Source of the DNA: Candidatus Poribacteria bacterium | GTDB lineage: Bacteria > Poribacteria > WGA-4E > WGA-3G | Direction: 5' to 3' | Length of the DNA: 64,000 nt | Assembly: GCA_022827885.1 (NCBI GenBank) | Contig: JAJEIP010000048.1 | Location: forward strand, 1 to 64,000 | Part shown: in pieces, positions 15,842-25,290 of the stretch | How the letters are laid out: each line of letters opens with the position of its first letter | How positions within the stretch are numbered: position 1 is the first letter of the stretch | Position numbers and translations under genes: made by a program | The notes under the pieces: generated by a model | Seen by the model: only the letters and a program-made list of their open reading frames with translations | The model's database searches: none | Told to the model about the DNA's origin: nothing

Positions 15842-16918
15842 CTACAGTTTATCGAATGCGTAGAGTTCACGGGCATTGTCCGCTAAGATCTTACGACGCA
15901 GTTCCGGTTTCAGGAAACTGGGCAACGCACGGGCGGGGGAATCGAAATCCCAATGCGGATAATCTGTGGCGAACATCAGCTTATCGTCCATGTCCATCTG
16001 CTCAAGCATCTGCTCGAAATACTCGCGTTTCGGTGGCTCTTCCATCGGTTGGGTGCTGAGCCAGAAATGATCTCGGATGTATTCCGAGGGTTTCCGTTTA
16101 AGGTCTGGCACTTCCACGCGTAACTTCTCCCATGTGGCATCCAGTCGCCACATAAGCGGCGGAAGCCATGCGAACCCACCTTCGATCAGGACAATCTTGA
16201 GCGTCGGGAAACGCTCAAACACGCCTTCCATGACGAAACTGATGACTTGGGTATGGAAGGCTTGCGGCATCCCGCCGTGGTCTTCGATGTAATAGGAGGG
16301 CCACCCGGCACCTGTAATGGGACCCTGATTGCCCCCGAAGTGGATAGCGATGGGTAAGTCATACTCACAGGCGGCTTCGTACATTTTCCAGTATCTTCGG
16401 TTTCCAAGCGGATCCCTCGTCCGTGCGAGGAGCAAGAGCTGAACAAACGCTGGGTTGGGACCGCAGCGATGGACCTCCGCAGCCGCAAGATCTCCATCCT
16501 CATAAGGAGGGACAATAGAGGCGCGTAAGCGTGGGTCAACTTCCACCCAATCGGCGACCTGCCAATCGTTGACTGCCCGGGCAAGTGCATCACCAAATTC
16601 AAGATTCAACTGTTCACCCACAGGCATAAGCGGGGTCAGCACGCCATACTCAATATCGAATGCGTCCAACAATTGCTCTTGCATGAACCCCAAATCTGCA
16701 CCCGGAGCGAGTCCTGAGGGGGGCCAGGCATCCCGCCGTGCGGCATTCAGGAGGGCGCGCGGATAATAGCCGCCGATGCGGCCGCGGAGCCCGAAAGTCT
16801 TGTAGTGCTCCTGCCACCGCTCGGATAGATAGGGAGACAGACCGCCTGGTGGGATAGAGTTGTGGATGTCGCAATCAATAACCGGCATTTTTGAACGTTT
16901 CGGCGTTGTGTTTTCCAT
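15842..16918 (-). CDS. Amidohydrolase-2 family protein, paralog 1
   Basis: About 358 residues of the amidohydrolase-2 (ACMSD/LigY-like) family. It starts MPVIDCDIHNSIPPG after a short leader; in place of the classical H-x-H it has D-C-D-I-H. Later motifs are PIAIHFGG (metal His), VLIEGGFAWLPPLMWRLD and LMFATDYPHWDFD (catalytic Asp). These enzymes decarboxylate or hydrolyse aromatic or cyclic acids. The ATG at 16918 is used because GGAG sits nine bases before it. It follows paralog 2 by 42 bases, so the two are probably one operon. The substrate is unknown. Confidence 0.88.
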   Translation of the reverse strand: MENTTPKRSKMPVIDCDIHNSIPPGGLSPYLSERWQEHYKTFGLRGRIGGYYPRALLNAARRDAWPPSGLAPGADLGFMQEQLLDAFDIEYGVLTPLMPVGEQLNLEFGDALARAVNDWQVADWVEVDPRLRASIVPPYEDGDLAAAEVHRCGPNPAFVQLLLLARTRDPLGNRRYWKMYEAACEYDLPIAIHFGGNQGPITGAGWPSYYIEDHGGMPQAFHTQVISFVMEGVFERFPTLKIVLIEGGFAWLPPLMWRLDATWEKLRVEVPDLKRKPSEYIRDHFWLSTQPMEEPPKREYFEQMLEQMDMDDKLMFATDYPHWDFDSPARALPSFLKPELRRKILADNARELYAFDKL

Positions 16919-16960
16919 TGCGTTTTTCTCCATAAGACTTAGAAAGTGAAAATGGACTGA

Positions 16961-18031
16961 CTAAAGTTGATAGAAGGCACGGGCGTTCTCGTGTAGAATT
17001 TTACGAGCGAGGGCACCCGGTAGTTCCGTTGGGAAAGCATCATTCGGCGTATTGAACTGCCAATGCGGATAATCTGTCGAAAACATTAACATCTCATCGG
17101 ATTCCAATTGCCCGATAATCTGAAGGAGTTGCTTCGGGGTCGGGGGCGCGTCAATCGGTTGTAAGGTAAACCGAATGTGCTTCCGCATGTATTCAGAGGG
17201 GGGACGTTTCACCCACGGGGTATTGTGTCGGAGGCCCCGCCACTCTTTATCAATCCGCCACATAACAGCCGGAAGCCATGTAAAACCACTTTCAATCAGA
17301 ACGACACGCAGGTCCGGGAACTGGTCGAAAACGCCTTCCGCAACGAGGCTAATCACCTGTGCTTGGAAGACTTGTGTCATCCCGCTATATTCCTCTATAA
17401 ATGTAGAGGGCCACCCAGTCGCAGAGGGTTGGGTACCCGGGGCACCCCCGTAATTGATGCCGATGGCGAGATTCTTTCGGACTGCGGCTTCGTGAATCGG
17501 ATTGTAAATACGGTTACCGTAGGGGGTACGTGAACGCACAGGGAGAACCACTTGGACGAACCCTGGATGATCACCGACTCTCTCAATTTCCTTCGCAGCG
17601 AGGTCTGGGAATTCGCTCGGAATCACAAGAGACCCACGGAGGCGAGGTTCCGGATCAAGCCAATGTTCTATCTGCCAATCGTTTACCGCCTGTGCGACGG
17701 CTACAGCGAGATCGGGTTGGTGAATGCTTTGCACGCGATACGCACAATTGAGAATACCGTATTCGAGATTCCAAGCATCCAGCAGGTGTTCGCGGACATG
17801 TTCGAGATCCATATCCCACGGGGACGGCGCATCCGGGTGTGTTGTTAGTGGCGCCTGACGCGGATAGTCATTGGCATCGGGACCTCTAAAGCCGGAAGTA
17901 CTACAATAGTCGACCCAGAAATCAGACATGTAAGGGAAAAGCGCCTGTAAGGTTGGGACTTCGTTATGGATGTCGCAGTCAATCGCCTTGACCCCTGCTT
18001 GGACGAAATTCGGGGTATCCTTGCTTTCCAT
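16961..18031 (-). CDS. Amidohydrolase-2 family protein, paralog 2
   Basis: A 356-residue protein homologous over its whole length to the neighbour at 15842-16918: KAIDCDIHNEVPT, the WLDPEPRLRGSLVIPSEFPD region, LAIGINYGG (Asn replaces the metal His of paralog 1), VLIESGFTWLPAVMWRID and LMFSTDYPHWQFN. The loss of that His suggests a changed metal site or a different substrate. GAGGAG precedes the ATG at 18031. The two may form a heteromer or act on related compounds. Confidence 0.88.
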   Translation of the reverse strand: MESKDTPNFVQAGVKAIDCDIHNEVPTLQALFPYMSDFWVDYCSTSGFRGPDANDYPRQAPLTTHPDAPSPWDMDLEHVREHLLDAWNLEYGILNCAYRVQSIHQPDLAVAVAQAVNDWQIEHWLDPEPRLRGSLVIPSEFPDLAAKEIERVGDHPGFVQVVLPVRSRTPYGNRIYNPIHEAAVRKNLAIGINYGGAPGTQPSATGWPSTFIEEYSGMTQVFQAQVISLVAEGVFDQFPDLRVVLIESGFTWLPAVMWRIDKEWRGLRHNTPWVKRPPSEYMRKHIRFTLQPIDAPPTPKQLLQIIGQLESDEMLMFSTDYPHWQFNTPNDAFPTELPGALARKILHENARAFYQL

Positions 18032-18057
18032 CTACGTCTCCTCGATTTGACAAACAA

Positions 18058-18130
18058 TGGGGCGTACTGGATTTGAACCAGTGACTTCTACCGTGTGAAG
18101 GTAGCGCTCGTACCCCTGAGCTAACGCCCC
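18058..18130 (-). tRNA. tRNA-Val (CAC)
   Basis: Minus strand cloverleaf with acceptor GGGGCGT/ACGCCCC, D-loop TAGCTCAGGGGTACGAGC, anticodon arm CTACC-TTCACAC-GGTAG (anticodon CAC) and T-arm CTGGTTCAAATCCAG. Discriminator A; no encoded CCA. It follows the next tRNA gene by 11 bases. Confidence 0.93.
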
Positions 18131-18141
18131 ACGTAGGGATA

Positions 18142-18214
18142 TGGGCCCACTAGGACTCGAACCTAGGACCAGCCGGTTATGAGCCGGCGGCTCTGACCAC
18201 TGAGCTATGGGCCC
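18142..18214 (-). tRNA. tRNA with CAT anticodon (probably Ile2, else elongator Met)
   Basis: Minus strand cloverleaf with acceptor GGGCCCA/TGGGCCC, anticodon arm GCCGG-CTCATAA-CCGGC (anticodon CAT) and T-arm CCTAGGTTCGAGTCCTAG. The TGGTC variable loop and acceptor resemble tRNA-Ile2, whose C34 becomes lysidine; an elongator tRNA-Met is the alternative. No CCA is encoded. Confidence 0.9.
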
Positions 18215-18239
18215 CTTTTAGAACAAGTTCAATGCAAAA

Positions 18240-18268
18240 ATTATATCATATTTCGCAAAAAATATCAA
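18240..18268 (-). promoter_or_regulatory. Promoter of the tRNA pair
   Basis: Minus strand TTGATA (18263-18268), 17-base spacer, TATAAT (18240-18245) preceded by TGA, 26 bases upstream of the first tRNA. Confidence 0.65.
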
Positions 18269-18351
18269 ATTTTAATAGTTGTCAACAATCAGGAGTCGAG
18301 AATCGAGGTGTTTTGCTTGGGTATTTCCTACTGCCTACAGCAAAGTGAGCG

Positions 18352-19893
18352 CTAATGCACAAAATCTCGGAGTTTTCGGCTTCGCCTGGGGTGTCTTAAC
18401 TTCCGGAGGGCTTTCGCCTCGATTTGCCGGATACGTTCCCGTGTTACATCAAAGATATTGCCGACCTCTTCAAGCGTCCTCGGATAACCATCTTCAATCC
18501 CAAAACGGAGAGAAATTACCTTTCTTTCGCGTTCATTGAGTTCAGAGAGGACTTCCTGAATCTGCTCTTTGAGTATATTCAATTCGGCTTCTTGGACAGG
18601 GGAAGGCGAGTCCACGTCCATGATGAAAGCACCGAGTGGGTTCTCATCCTCTTCACCGATCGGAGTATCTAAAGAGGCTGTTTCTGGAGCGACTGCCAAA
18701 GCTTCAGCGACCTTATTGGTGGACATCTTGAGATCGGCGGCAATCTCTTCAGCCGAGGGTTCAGTGCCTAACTCCTGTAAAAGCGAACGTTGGACACGCC
18801 TGATTTTGTTAATGCGTTCGTGCATGTGGACAGGGATGCGGATCGTCCGCCCTTGGTCAGCGATAGCACGCGTGATCCCTTGACGAATCCACCATGTGGC
18901 GTAGGTGCTAAATTTATAACCCCGCTGATAATCAAATTTGTCCACTGCCCGCATCAAGCCGATGTTCCCCTCTTGGATCAAGTCGAGAAATTCGAGTCCC
19001 GAGGCGCGGTGTCTGTGTTTCTTCGCAATGCTGACGACCAGGCGGAGGTTGGCTTCAACAATCGCCATTTTTGCGTCTTGTGCCTCGGATTCACCCTTGT
19101 CAATCTGCTGTGTGAGTGCCTTGAGCTGTTCCCGCGGGACGCCAATTTCGGTCATGTGCTGTCGGATATTGCGTTGTAACCGAACAATGTTTATGTATGC
19201 CGCTTTCGCAGCATCGCTTTTAAACCGGCGATCCCCCCCGTTAGTGCCGTTGAGCCATTCATCGGGAATCTCATATCTCTCCTGAAGGTGCTGGATTTCA
19301 CTTTCCCACGTGCTAATCTGATCCTCGGCTTGTTTGACAAGGTCAGAAATTTTGCTAATTTCCTCTCGGTCAATCTTAAGTTGCTCAAGCGTCTTAATGA
19401 GATTGGGACGATTTTTCGATTTCGTCGCGGCTTTTCCTCCATTTTTAGAAGTGGAAGGCGCGGTCGCGGTAAGACGTTCCATCTCTAAGCTTTCAAGGAC
19501 CTCCAACGCTTTCTTGACCTGTTCGCGGAGTTTGCGTTCCTTATGCTGTGTCGAGTTGCTCGAAACGGGCATATCAATAATATCAGAGGCACGCTTTTTA
19601 GCCGTGACGATTTTATAGAGAAGTTTCCGAACTTCAGTAATAGCGAGTGCTGTGCCAAAGGTCGCTTCATGAGCCGTGCGATGTCCTGCCTCAATCTGCT
19701 TAGCGAGTTCCACCTCTTGCGGCTTATCAAGGAGTTGAAATTTCCCCATCTCGCGCATGTACACCTTCACGGAATCGTCCGTGTAACTCGTGCCAGCTGC
19801 AGCTATTTCTGCCATCTCGTCTTCATATCCGAGTTCGTCGTTGTTCTCGGTATCCAGGTAATCAAGGGTAGAATGATCTTTGAAATCCACCAT
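18352..19893 (-). CDS. rpoD: Primary RNA polymerase sigma factor (sigma-70)
   Basis: A 513-residue primary sigma factor. Region 1.2 is [20 protein letters not shown]; region 2 contains [20 protein letters not shown] and [20 protein letters not shown] (2.4, -10 recognition); region 3 [20 protein letters not shown]; region 4.2 ends with [20 protein letters not shown] and [18 protein letters not shown]. Region 1.1 is very short compared with E. coli RpoD, while an insert with runs of charged residues sits between 1.2 and 2. The ATG at 19893 overlaps the dnaG stop (TGATG) and has AGGAGG six bases before it, so translation is coupled to dnaG. Confidence 0.95.
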   Translation of the reverse strand: MVDFKDHSTLDYLDTENNDELGYEDEMAEIAAAGTSYTDDSVKVYMREMGKFQLLDKPQEVELAKQIEAGHRTAHEATFGTALAITEVRKLLYKIVTAKKRASDIIDMPVSSNSTQHKERKLREQVKKALEVLESLEMERLTATAPSTSKNGGKAATKSKNRPNLIKTLEQLKIDREEISKISDLVKQAEDQISTWESEIQHLQERYEIPDEWLNGTNGGDRRFKSDAAKAAYINIVRLQRNIRQHMTEIGVPREQLKALTQQIDKGESEAQDAKMAIVEANLRLVVSIAKKHRHRASGLEFLDLIQEGNIGLMRAVDKFDYQRGYKFSTYATWWIRQGITRAIADQGRTIRIPVHMHERINKIRRVQRSLLQELGTEPSAEEIAADLKMSTNKVAEALAVAPETASLDTPIGEEDENPLGAFIMDVDSPSPVQEAELNILKEQIQEVLSELNERERKVISLRFGIEDGYPRTLEEVGNIFDVTRERIRQIEAKALRKLRHPRRSRKLRDFVH

Positions 19894-21731
19894 CAATTTC
19901 CTCCTTCATTTAGATTTTCCTCATGAGTGTCCGCAGTCTCGCGATTATGTAAAGCGCGTCTTTGGTTCGAGAGTTTCACCAATTCCTCAAGTGTTTCCCT
20001 TTTATCTGCCCCCTCAGCGCGTGCGTGCGAGCGAACACGCTGTTCAAGATCGCGTAAAAGGAAATGTCGTAGTTCTTTAAGGCATCCGTCCACCCGTGCC
20101 TGTAGGAGATTCGGTGGACGTGCTCTTTGTAGCATTGCCCCTGAGATAAACGCTCTGAGCTTTTCGTCAGGGCATTCATTAATTAGGGTCTGAATGTCCA
20201 CATGCTCGTCATCCGTACACGCCTCCCACAGCAACCGTGCGATGCTAACAAAAATAGGTTCCGTGAAACTCTGATAGTCAAATTGGGATTTGACATGCGA
20301 GATTGACGCTGGGCTTTGGATTAATGCCTCAATCAATTGACGTTCAATTTGTGCGCGGGATGTCAACTTTTGGTGCTTCGCCTGCGGTCGCTTCTGCCGA
20401 TTCGGAGTCGAGGTCTCCTTGAGCCCCATATCTCCCAATTCCTGCCAAAGGACCGACGCTTCCATGTGGAGTTCCTGTGCGGCGTATCTGACGTATTCGC
20501 TCCGCTCTACCCGATTCTGGAGGTTTAGGAGCATCTCAACAACCTCTTTGACGACCTGTGCTTTTACATCAACCCGATGACTGTCCTGCCGTTGGATAGC
20601 GGCTTGAATCTGAAATTCGATAAGATTTATCGCCTTCTCCGTGAATTCTGTGAATGCCTCGACTCCGTGTTGTCGCGTAAACGAATCTGGATCTTCGCCT
20701 GTAGGGAGCATGGCAATGCGGACCCGTAATCCTTCTGCAAGCAGCCGGTGTAACCCACGTTGTGCGGCTTGGAAACCGGAGACATCCCCGTCATAGACAA
20801 TGATAACTTCGGGCGCAAATCGCTTCAATAGTTTCGCATGATTTTCGCTCAGCGAGGTACCAGAGGACGCGACTACATTCTCAATCCCAGACTGAAAAAG
20901 CATCAAAACGTCCATATACCCCTCTACAAGCAGCACCTGCCGCTTTTTGTAGATAGATTGGCGTGCTTTGTCGAGGTTGTAAAGGATATTGCTTTTATCA
21001 TAGAGAACTGTCGCCGGAGAATTCAGATATTTCGGTTGATGTTCTTCAGAGAGCGAGCGGCCCCCAAATCCAACGGGTATCCCCCGCTCATTGTAAATCG
21101 GAAAAAGGACCCTGTTCCAAAACCGATCCTGTGGACCCTGATCTTCATCCCGAATGAGTCCGGCATCAATGAGTTGCTGTATCGTAAAGCCTTTATCTAT
21201 GGCGACCTTAATAAGATCGCGTCGCGCAGCCTTTGCGTATCCCAACTGAAAAGAACGGAGCGTTTTCAATTGGACACCGCGGTGCCTGAGATACTCCCTC
21301 GCCGACTCGCTGGCTTTATCCATCAGAAGTTGATTGTAGTAGTATTCCACGGCAAACCGGTTGAGATCCTCTAAAGTCGTGAACCGTTTTCGGTTCGCGC
21401 TCCCCCGACTGTCCTGATTGGGGAGGTTAATATTCAGCCGATCCGCTAACCACTCCAGCGTTTCAATGAAGTTTGTACCTTCGTGCTTTTCCACAAAAGA
21501 GATGACATTGCCCCCCGTTTGACATCCAAAGCAATAGAACATCTGCTTTTGCGGTGAGACCGTGAAAGAGGGGGTCTTTTCATCGTGAAACGGACAGAGT
21601 CCTTTGTAATCTCGACCCGCAGCACGCAGGACGACACCACACTCGGAGATGACTTCAACAATATCGCTGCGACTCCGAACCTCATCAATTGTTTCGCGTG
21701 GCACAGAGCCTCTTGTCTGTCGGGTGTTCAC
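19893..21731 (-). CDS. dnaG: DNA primase
   Basis: A 612-residue DnaG. The N-terminal zinc site is [13 protein letters not shown]...[12 protein letters not shown] (C-x2-H, C-x2-C; about residues 43-70), followed by the primase core [10 protein letters not shown] and the Toprim motifs [11 protein letters not shown] (catalytic Glu) and [20 protein letters not shown] (DxD). The C-terminal third is the DnaB-binding helical region. It makes RNA primers at replication forks. The start is GTG at 21731. It follows mutS2 by 12 bases and overlaps rpoD by one base: a shortened macromolecular-synthesis operon with mutS2 in the first place where rpsU often stands. Confidence 0.95.
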   Translation of the reverse strand: MNTRQTRGSVPRETIDEVRSRSDIVEVISECGVVLRAAGRDYKGLCPFHDEKTPSFTVSPQKQMFYCFGCQTGGNVISFVEKHEGTNFIETLEWLADRLNINLPNQDSRGSANRKRFTTLEDLNRFAVEYYYNQLLMDKASESAREYLRHRGVQLKTLRSFQLGYAKAARRDLIKVAIDKGFTIQQLIDAGLIRDEDQGPQDRFWNRVLFPIYNERGIPVGFGGRSLSEEHQPKYLNSPATVLYDKSNILYNLDKARQSIYKKRQVLLVEGYMDVLMLFQSGIENVVASSGTSLSENHAKLLKRFAPEVIIVYDGDVSGFQAAQRGLHRLLAEGLRVRIAMLPTGEDPDSFTRQHGVEAFTEFTEKAINLIEFQIQAAIQRQDSHRVDVKAQVVKEVVEMLLNLQNRVERSEYVRYAAQELHMEASVLWQELGDMGLKETSTPNRQKRPQAKHQKLTSRAQIERQLIEALIQSPASISHVKSQFDYQSFTEPIFVSIARLLWEACTDDEHVDIQTLINECPDEKLRAFISGAMLQRARPPNLLQARVDGCLKELRHFLLRDLEQRVRSHARAEGADKRETLEELVKLSNQRRALHNRETADTHEENLNEGGN

Positions 21732-21743
21732 GGTGGATCTGCC

Positions 21744-24161
21744 TCACTCTTTGAATGTGACAACGGTTACGCCCTCACCGCCTTGGCTGAGGGGCGCGAA
21801 CTGGTATTTGGTTACACACGGATTCTGACGCAACTCGTCATGAACGGCCTTTCGCAAGGCACCCGTCCCTTTGCCGTGTAGAATACGAACTGTCGGAAGA
21901 CCCGCGAGATACGCGTCATCAAGATACTTATCCGTCACGTCTAACGCCTCTTTTACAAGCAACCCTCGGATATTTAACTCGCTACTGATTGTATTGGATT
22001 TACTGTATTGGATATCGAGGACAGACGTTGAAAGGTTTGATGTTTCCTGTTTTGGATGCACGGAATCGATTTCGTGGTAAGCGGCTTGCGTTTGCATATT
22101 CCCAACCAGAATCTGAAGCGGTGTTTTACCGCGCGATTTGATAGCGAGGACCTCTCCAAATCGGTTGAGTTTTTTGACCCTGACCTTATCACCGACGTTA
22201 ACTTTGAGTTTCGGTGGATGAGATTGTTTTTTCGGAGGTTCTTTTTTTAGCGATTTTTTGGCGGACTCTATCTGTGAAAAAGCGTTTCGGATACTATTTT
22301 TCGAGGCTTGTTGTTTGCGAATATCAGCGACAAGTTTCTCTACGGTTTTGCGGGCATTGGTAACGATGTCGCGAGCCTCAGACTCAGCCTGCTGCTTTAA
22401 GGTATGGCGTTCGGTTTCAAGGGTTTGAAGGAGGTGTGTATGTTTCTGAGAGGCGACTTCAGCTTCCTGAATCTTATGGTGCAAGTGTGTGCGTTCTGTT
22501 TCCAATTCATCTTGTGTTTGCTGTAAACGCACGAGGAGGTCTTCAACAGCGACATTGTTATTCCCTAAATGCGTTTGTGCTTCATCAAGGATTTCAGTGG
22601 GGATTCCGAGTTGCGAGGCGATTTTTAGAGCGTTGCTACTTCCGGGTATACCTATCTGGAGTCGGTAGGTCGGACGCAGGGTCGTCCAGTCAAACTCCAT
22701 TGAAGCGTTTTCCATAGTTTGTTGTGTATGGGCATACGCTTTGAGCGCACCATAGTGCGTCGTGACGATGGTATTCACCCGTCTTTCACCGAGCCAATCA
22801 AGGAGTGCCATACCGAGGGCGGTCCCTTCACTCGGATCCGTTCCAGCACCGATCTCGTCCAACAACACGAGCGAGTATTCGGCGTGTTCGATTTTCCGAA
22901 GCATCTCCGCAATCTTCGTGATATGTGAGGAGAAAGTACTCAGACTCTGTTCTATGCCTTGGTCATCGCCAATGTCAGCAAAGACCTGGTCGAAGATAGC
23001 GACCTGACTCCCGTGTTCCGCTGGGATGTGTAAGCCGGATTGTGCCATGAGCGTCAATAGCCCGACCGTTTTGAGAACAACGGTTTTGCCACCGGTGTTC
23101 GGACCCGTGATAATCAGTGTATTGAACGTTTTACCGATATGGATGTTTGTCGGCACAACCCGCGTTGGGGGATCCGTGCTGCTATCCGGATCGGCATCTG
23201 ATGGACGCTCGTTTTGAAGATGGAACTCTAACAACGGGTGCCGTGCTTCAATTAATTTGACGATACCGCGGGTGTTCAATTTCGGTTCAACGGCATCTAA
23301 TGCGAGACTGAAACGTGCCTTCGCGTTCAAAAAATCGAATTCTGCTAACAGATCGAGAGACAGTTCCAATTCGTGTAGGTGGTCGCGCACGCGATCGGTG
23401 AGGTCGAGGAGGATGCGTCGAATTTCACGTTGTTCGGCTTCAGCGGTTTCATGGAGGGCGTTGTTCATCTGGACGATTTCTAAAGGCTCTACAAAAAAGG
23501 TTGCACCGCTTGTAGATTGCCCCTGAACGACGCCTCGGAAAGATGAACGCGCTTCCTGTTTTATTGGAATGACATACCGATTGTTTCGAGAGGTGATCAC
23601 CTGTTCCTGAATTGCTTTCTGATGTGCCGGTGAACGCAGCGTCGCTTCGAGTTTTTGGTGTATATTTTCACGGAGACGCGACAATTTGCGACGGAGGGCG
23701 CGCAACTCAGGACTTGCGCGGTCCAACAGCATTCCGTCAGCGTCAATGCAATGGCTAATCGCTTCAACTAACGTTGGAAACGCCGGCAGCGCATCGACAA
23801 TCGCGAAGAGGTTGGGAAACTCCTCCCGATCGCGTTTTTTGAAGACACGATGGATGTCTTCCGGAATCTGTGCGACCTTTCGGACATCAAGAAGTTCCTC
23901 AGCATCTAAAAGCGCGCCTACCTTGGCAGCGTGGGTTAGCGATTTGCGGATATCCTTTAAACCGTTCAGCGGTATTCCACCGTAAACTTGATGAAAGAAT
24001 TTCGTCTCACTGCACAACGTAAGTAGATAGCGGACTTTATTGACATCACAAGAGGGCGCGAGGGTGTCAACACGTGCCGTTCCGAGTTGAGAAGCGGTGT
24101 ATTTTTTTAGAAGTGCACGGATTTTGTCGTATTCTAATGCTTTTTCAACACTGGATAACAC
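21744..24161 (-). CDS. mutS2: MutS2 ATPase/endonuclease with Smr domain
   Basis: An 805-residue MutS2. It has the MutS core with Walker A GPNTGGKTVVLKTVG, Walker B VLLDEIGAGTDPSEG and the following STFSSHITK segment, a long charged coiled-coil (about residues 510-640), a KOW-like beta segment VNVGDKVRVKKLNRFGEVLA and a C-terminal Smr nuclease domain (LNIRGLLVKEALDVTDKYLD; ILHGKGTGALR). Known roles are suppression of recombination and, in Bacillus, rescue of collided ribosomes. The start is GTG at 24161 with AAGGA somewhat distant. First gene of mutS2-dnaG-rpoD. Confidence 0.95.
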   Translation of the reverse strand: MLSSVEKALEYDKIRALLKKYTASQLGTARVDTLAPSCDVNKVRYLLTLCSETKFFHQVYGGIPLNGLKDIRKSLTHAAKVGALLDAEELLDVRKVAQIPEDIHRVFKKRDREEFPNLFAIVDALPAFPTLVEAISHCIDADGMLLDRASPELRALRRKLSRLRENIHQKLEATLRSPAHQKAIQEQVITSRNNRYVIPIKQEARSSFRGVVQGQSTSGATFFVEPLEIVQMNNALHETAEAEQREIRRILLDLTDRVRDHLHELELSLDLLAEFDFLNAKARFSLALDAVEPKLNTRGIVKLIEARHPLLEFHLQNERPSDADPDSSTDPPTRVVPTNIHIGKTFNTLIITGPNTGGKTVVLKTVGLLTLMAQSGLHIPAEHGSQVAIFDQVFADIGDDQGIEQSLSTFSSHITKIAEMLRKIEHAEYSLVLLDEIGAGTDPSEGTALGMALLDWLGERRVNTIVTTHYGALKAYAHTQQTMENASMEFDWTTLRPTYRLQIGIPGSSNALKIASQLGIPTEILDEAQTHLGNNNVAVEDLLVRLQQTQDELETERTHLHHKIQEAEVASQKHTHLLQTLETERHTLKQQAESEARDIVTNARKTVEKLVADIRKQQASKNSIRNAFSQIESAKKSLKKEPPKKQSHPPKLKVNVGDKVRVKKLNRFGEVLAIKSRGKTPLQILVGNMQTQAAYHEIDSVHPKQETSNLSTSVLDIQYSKSNTISSELNIRGLLVKEALDVTDKYLDDAYLAGLPTVRILHGKGTGALRKAVHDELRQNPCVTKYQFAPLSQGGEGVTVVTFKE

Positions 24162-24216
24162 TTTTTAATTTTTCCTTAGCGCACTTGCGAACTTTGAAAC
24201 TTTCGTCACCGACTGC

Positions 24217-25239
24217 TTAATCATTCTTACGCTTAAGGTTACCCCACGTCGTCACTAACTTCTCTTGCGGTTCAACTGGCAGTAGTTCCCCGTCGCGTAA
24301 CCAAGCAATGACAAAAACGCTACCATCGACCTCGACGACCACTTCGGTTTCGTCGGTGGCGAAGTCATAAAGATAGATCGACCCCCATCGAGAATATGCT
24401 ATATAGTTTCCTTCAGGCGACCAATCTGCCCAATATCCGGTGGCTTTGTCAACATCGAACAACGCCTCAATCGTTTTGGTTTCGATATCAATTGTGCAGA
24501 ACGTATCGAACTCTCTGTTCCATCTGAGGAAGAGGATACGTTGCCCATCGGGTGCCCACACAGGATAAAAGTCTTTATGGAGTTCGGTCAAGATTTCTAT
24601 CTCTTTGGTTTCAACGTCTAAGAGGTAGAGATGTTCCAACCAACCGGGTCTGGAGAGCGAAAAGGCGAGTCGCTTGCTATTTGGCGACCAGGACATGCCC
24701 CAAAATGAATAGGGCCATCCCTGATGCGGGACTTGCGTCATGACTTCCATCTCACCCGTCTCGATATCGAGGACCCATATCTGATTTTCTTGCGGAAGTT
24801 GATTGATTGTCCAACCGTTGAAAGCGAGTTTTTTGCCATTGGGAGAAACGGAGAGAAACCGATACGTGCCAGCCGAAGGCGTAATGAGTTTCTTGTTCTT
24901 TGGATTCTCGGGATTAATGGAATAAACGTTAGAGTGCCCAGCATCCCGTTGGATGAAATAGAGGGTGTCCCCGTTCGGACCCCACGAGGGATACATCCCT
25001 TTGAGGTTCAAAGGGATCGCTCTCAGATCCTTAGTGCCTTTGATTGCCGTTGTATAGAGATTCCAATCGAAGCGACCGAGATTTTCATCGAATCCGTTGA
25101 CTGCATACGCCAAGTATCCTGTCGGTGCCGCTTCACCTAACGATGCAAAAGGGAGCAGCGTTAAAAAAAGGACTCCCAAAAGAGCGAATCCGAGGGGTTT
25201 GGCAGCGAAGTAAGGCGGACGACCATATTTATAAAGCAT
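24217..25239 (-). CDS. Secreted PD40/TolB-like propeller with WGxLKR tail
   Basis: A 340-residue protein with a signal peptide ending in ASLGEAA and five or six PD40/WD40-like blades of the TolB type: KLAFNGWTINQLPQENQIWV, RLAFSLSRPGWLEHLYLLDV, APDGQRILFLRWNREFDTF, SPEGNYIAYSRWGSIYLYDF. Such propellers bind proteins in the periplasm or outside the cell. The last residues, VEPQEKLVTTWGNLKRKND, lie after the propeller and match the tails of four other secreted proteins here. AAGGAG precedes the ATG. It is read in the same direction as mutS2 and lies 55 bases before it. Confidence 0.85.
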   Translation of the reverse strand: MLYKYGRPPYFAAKPLGFALLGVLFLTLLPFASLGEAAPTGYLAYAVNGFDENLGRFDWNLYTTAIKGTKDLRAIPLNLKGMYPSWGPNGDTLYFIQRDAGHSNVYSINPENPKNKKLITPSAGTYRFLSVSPNGKKLAFNGWTINQLPQENQIWVLDIETGEMEVMTQVPHQGWPYSFWGMSWSPNSKRLAFSLSRPGWLEHLYLLDVETKEIEILTELHKDFYPVWAPDGQRILFLRWNREFDTFCTIDIETKTIEALFDVDKATGYWADWSPEGNYIAYSRWGSIYLYDFATDETEVVVEVDGSVFVIAWLRDGELLPVEPQEKLVTTWGNLKRKND

Positions 25240-25290
25240 CAGTGCTGCTCCTTAAATATTAAAGTAGAAAAATTGTTAGTAAAACTAAAA

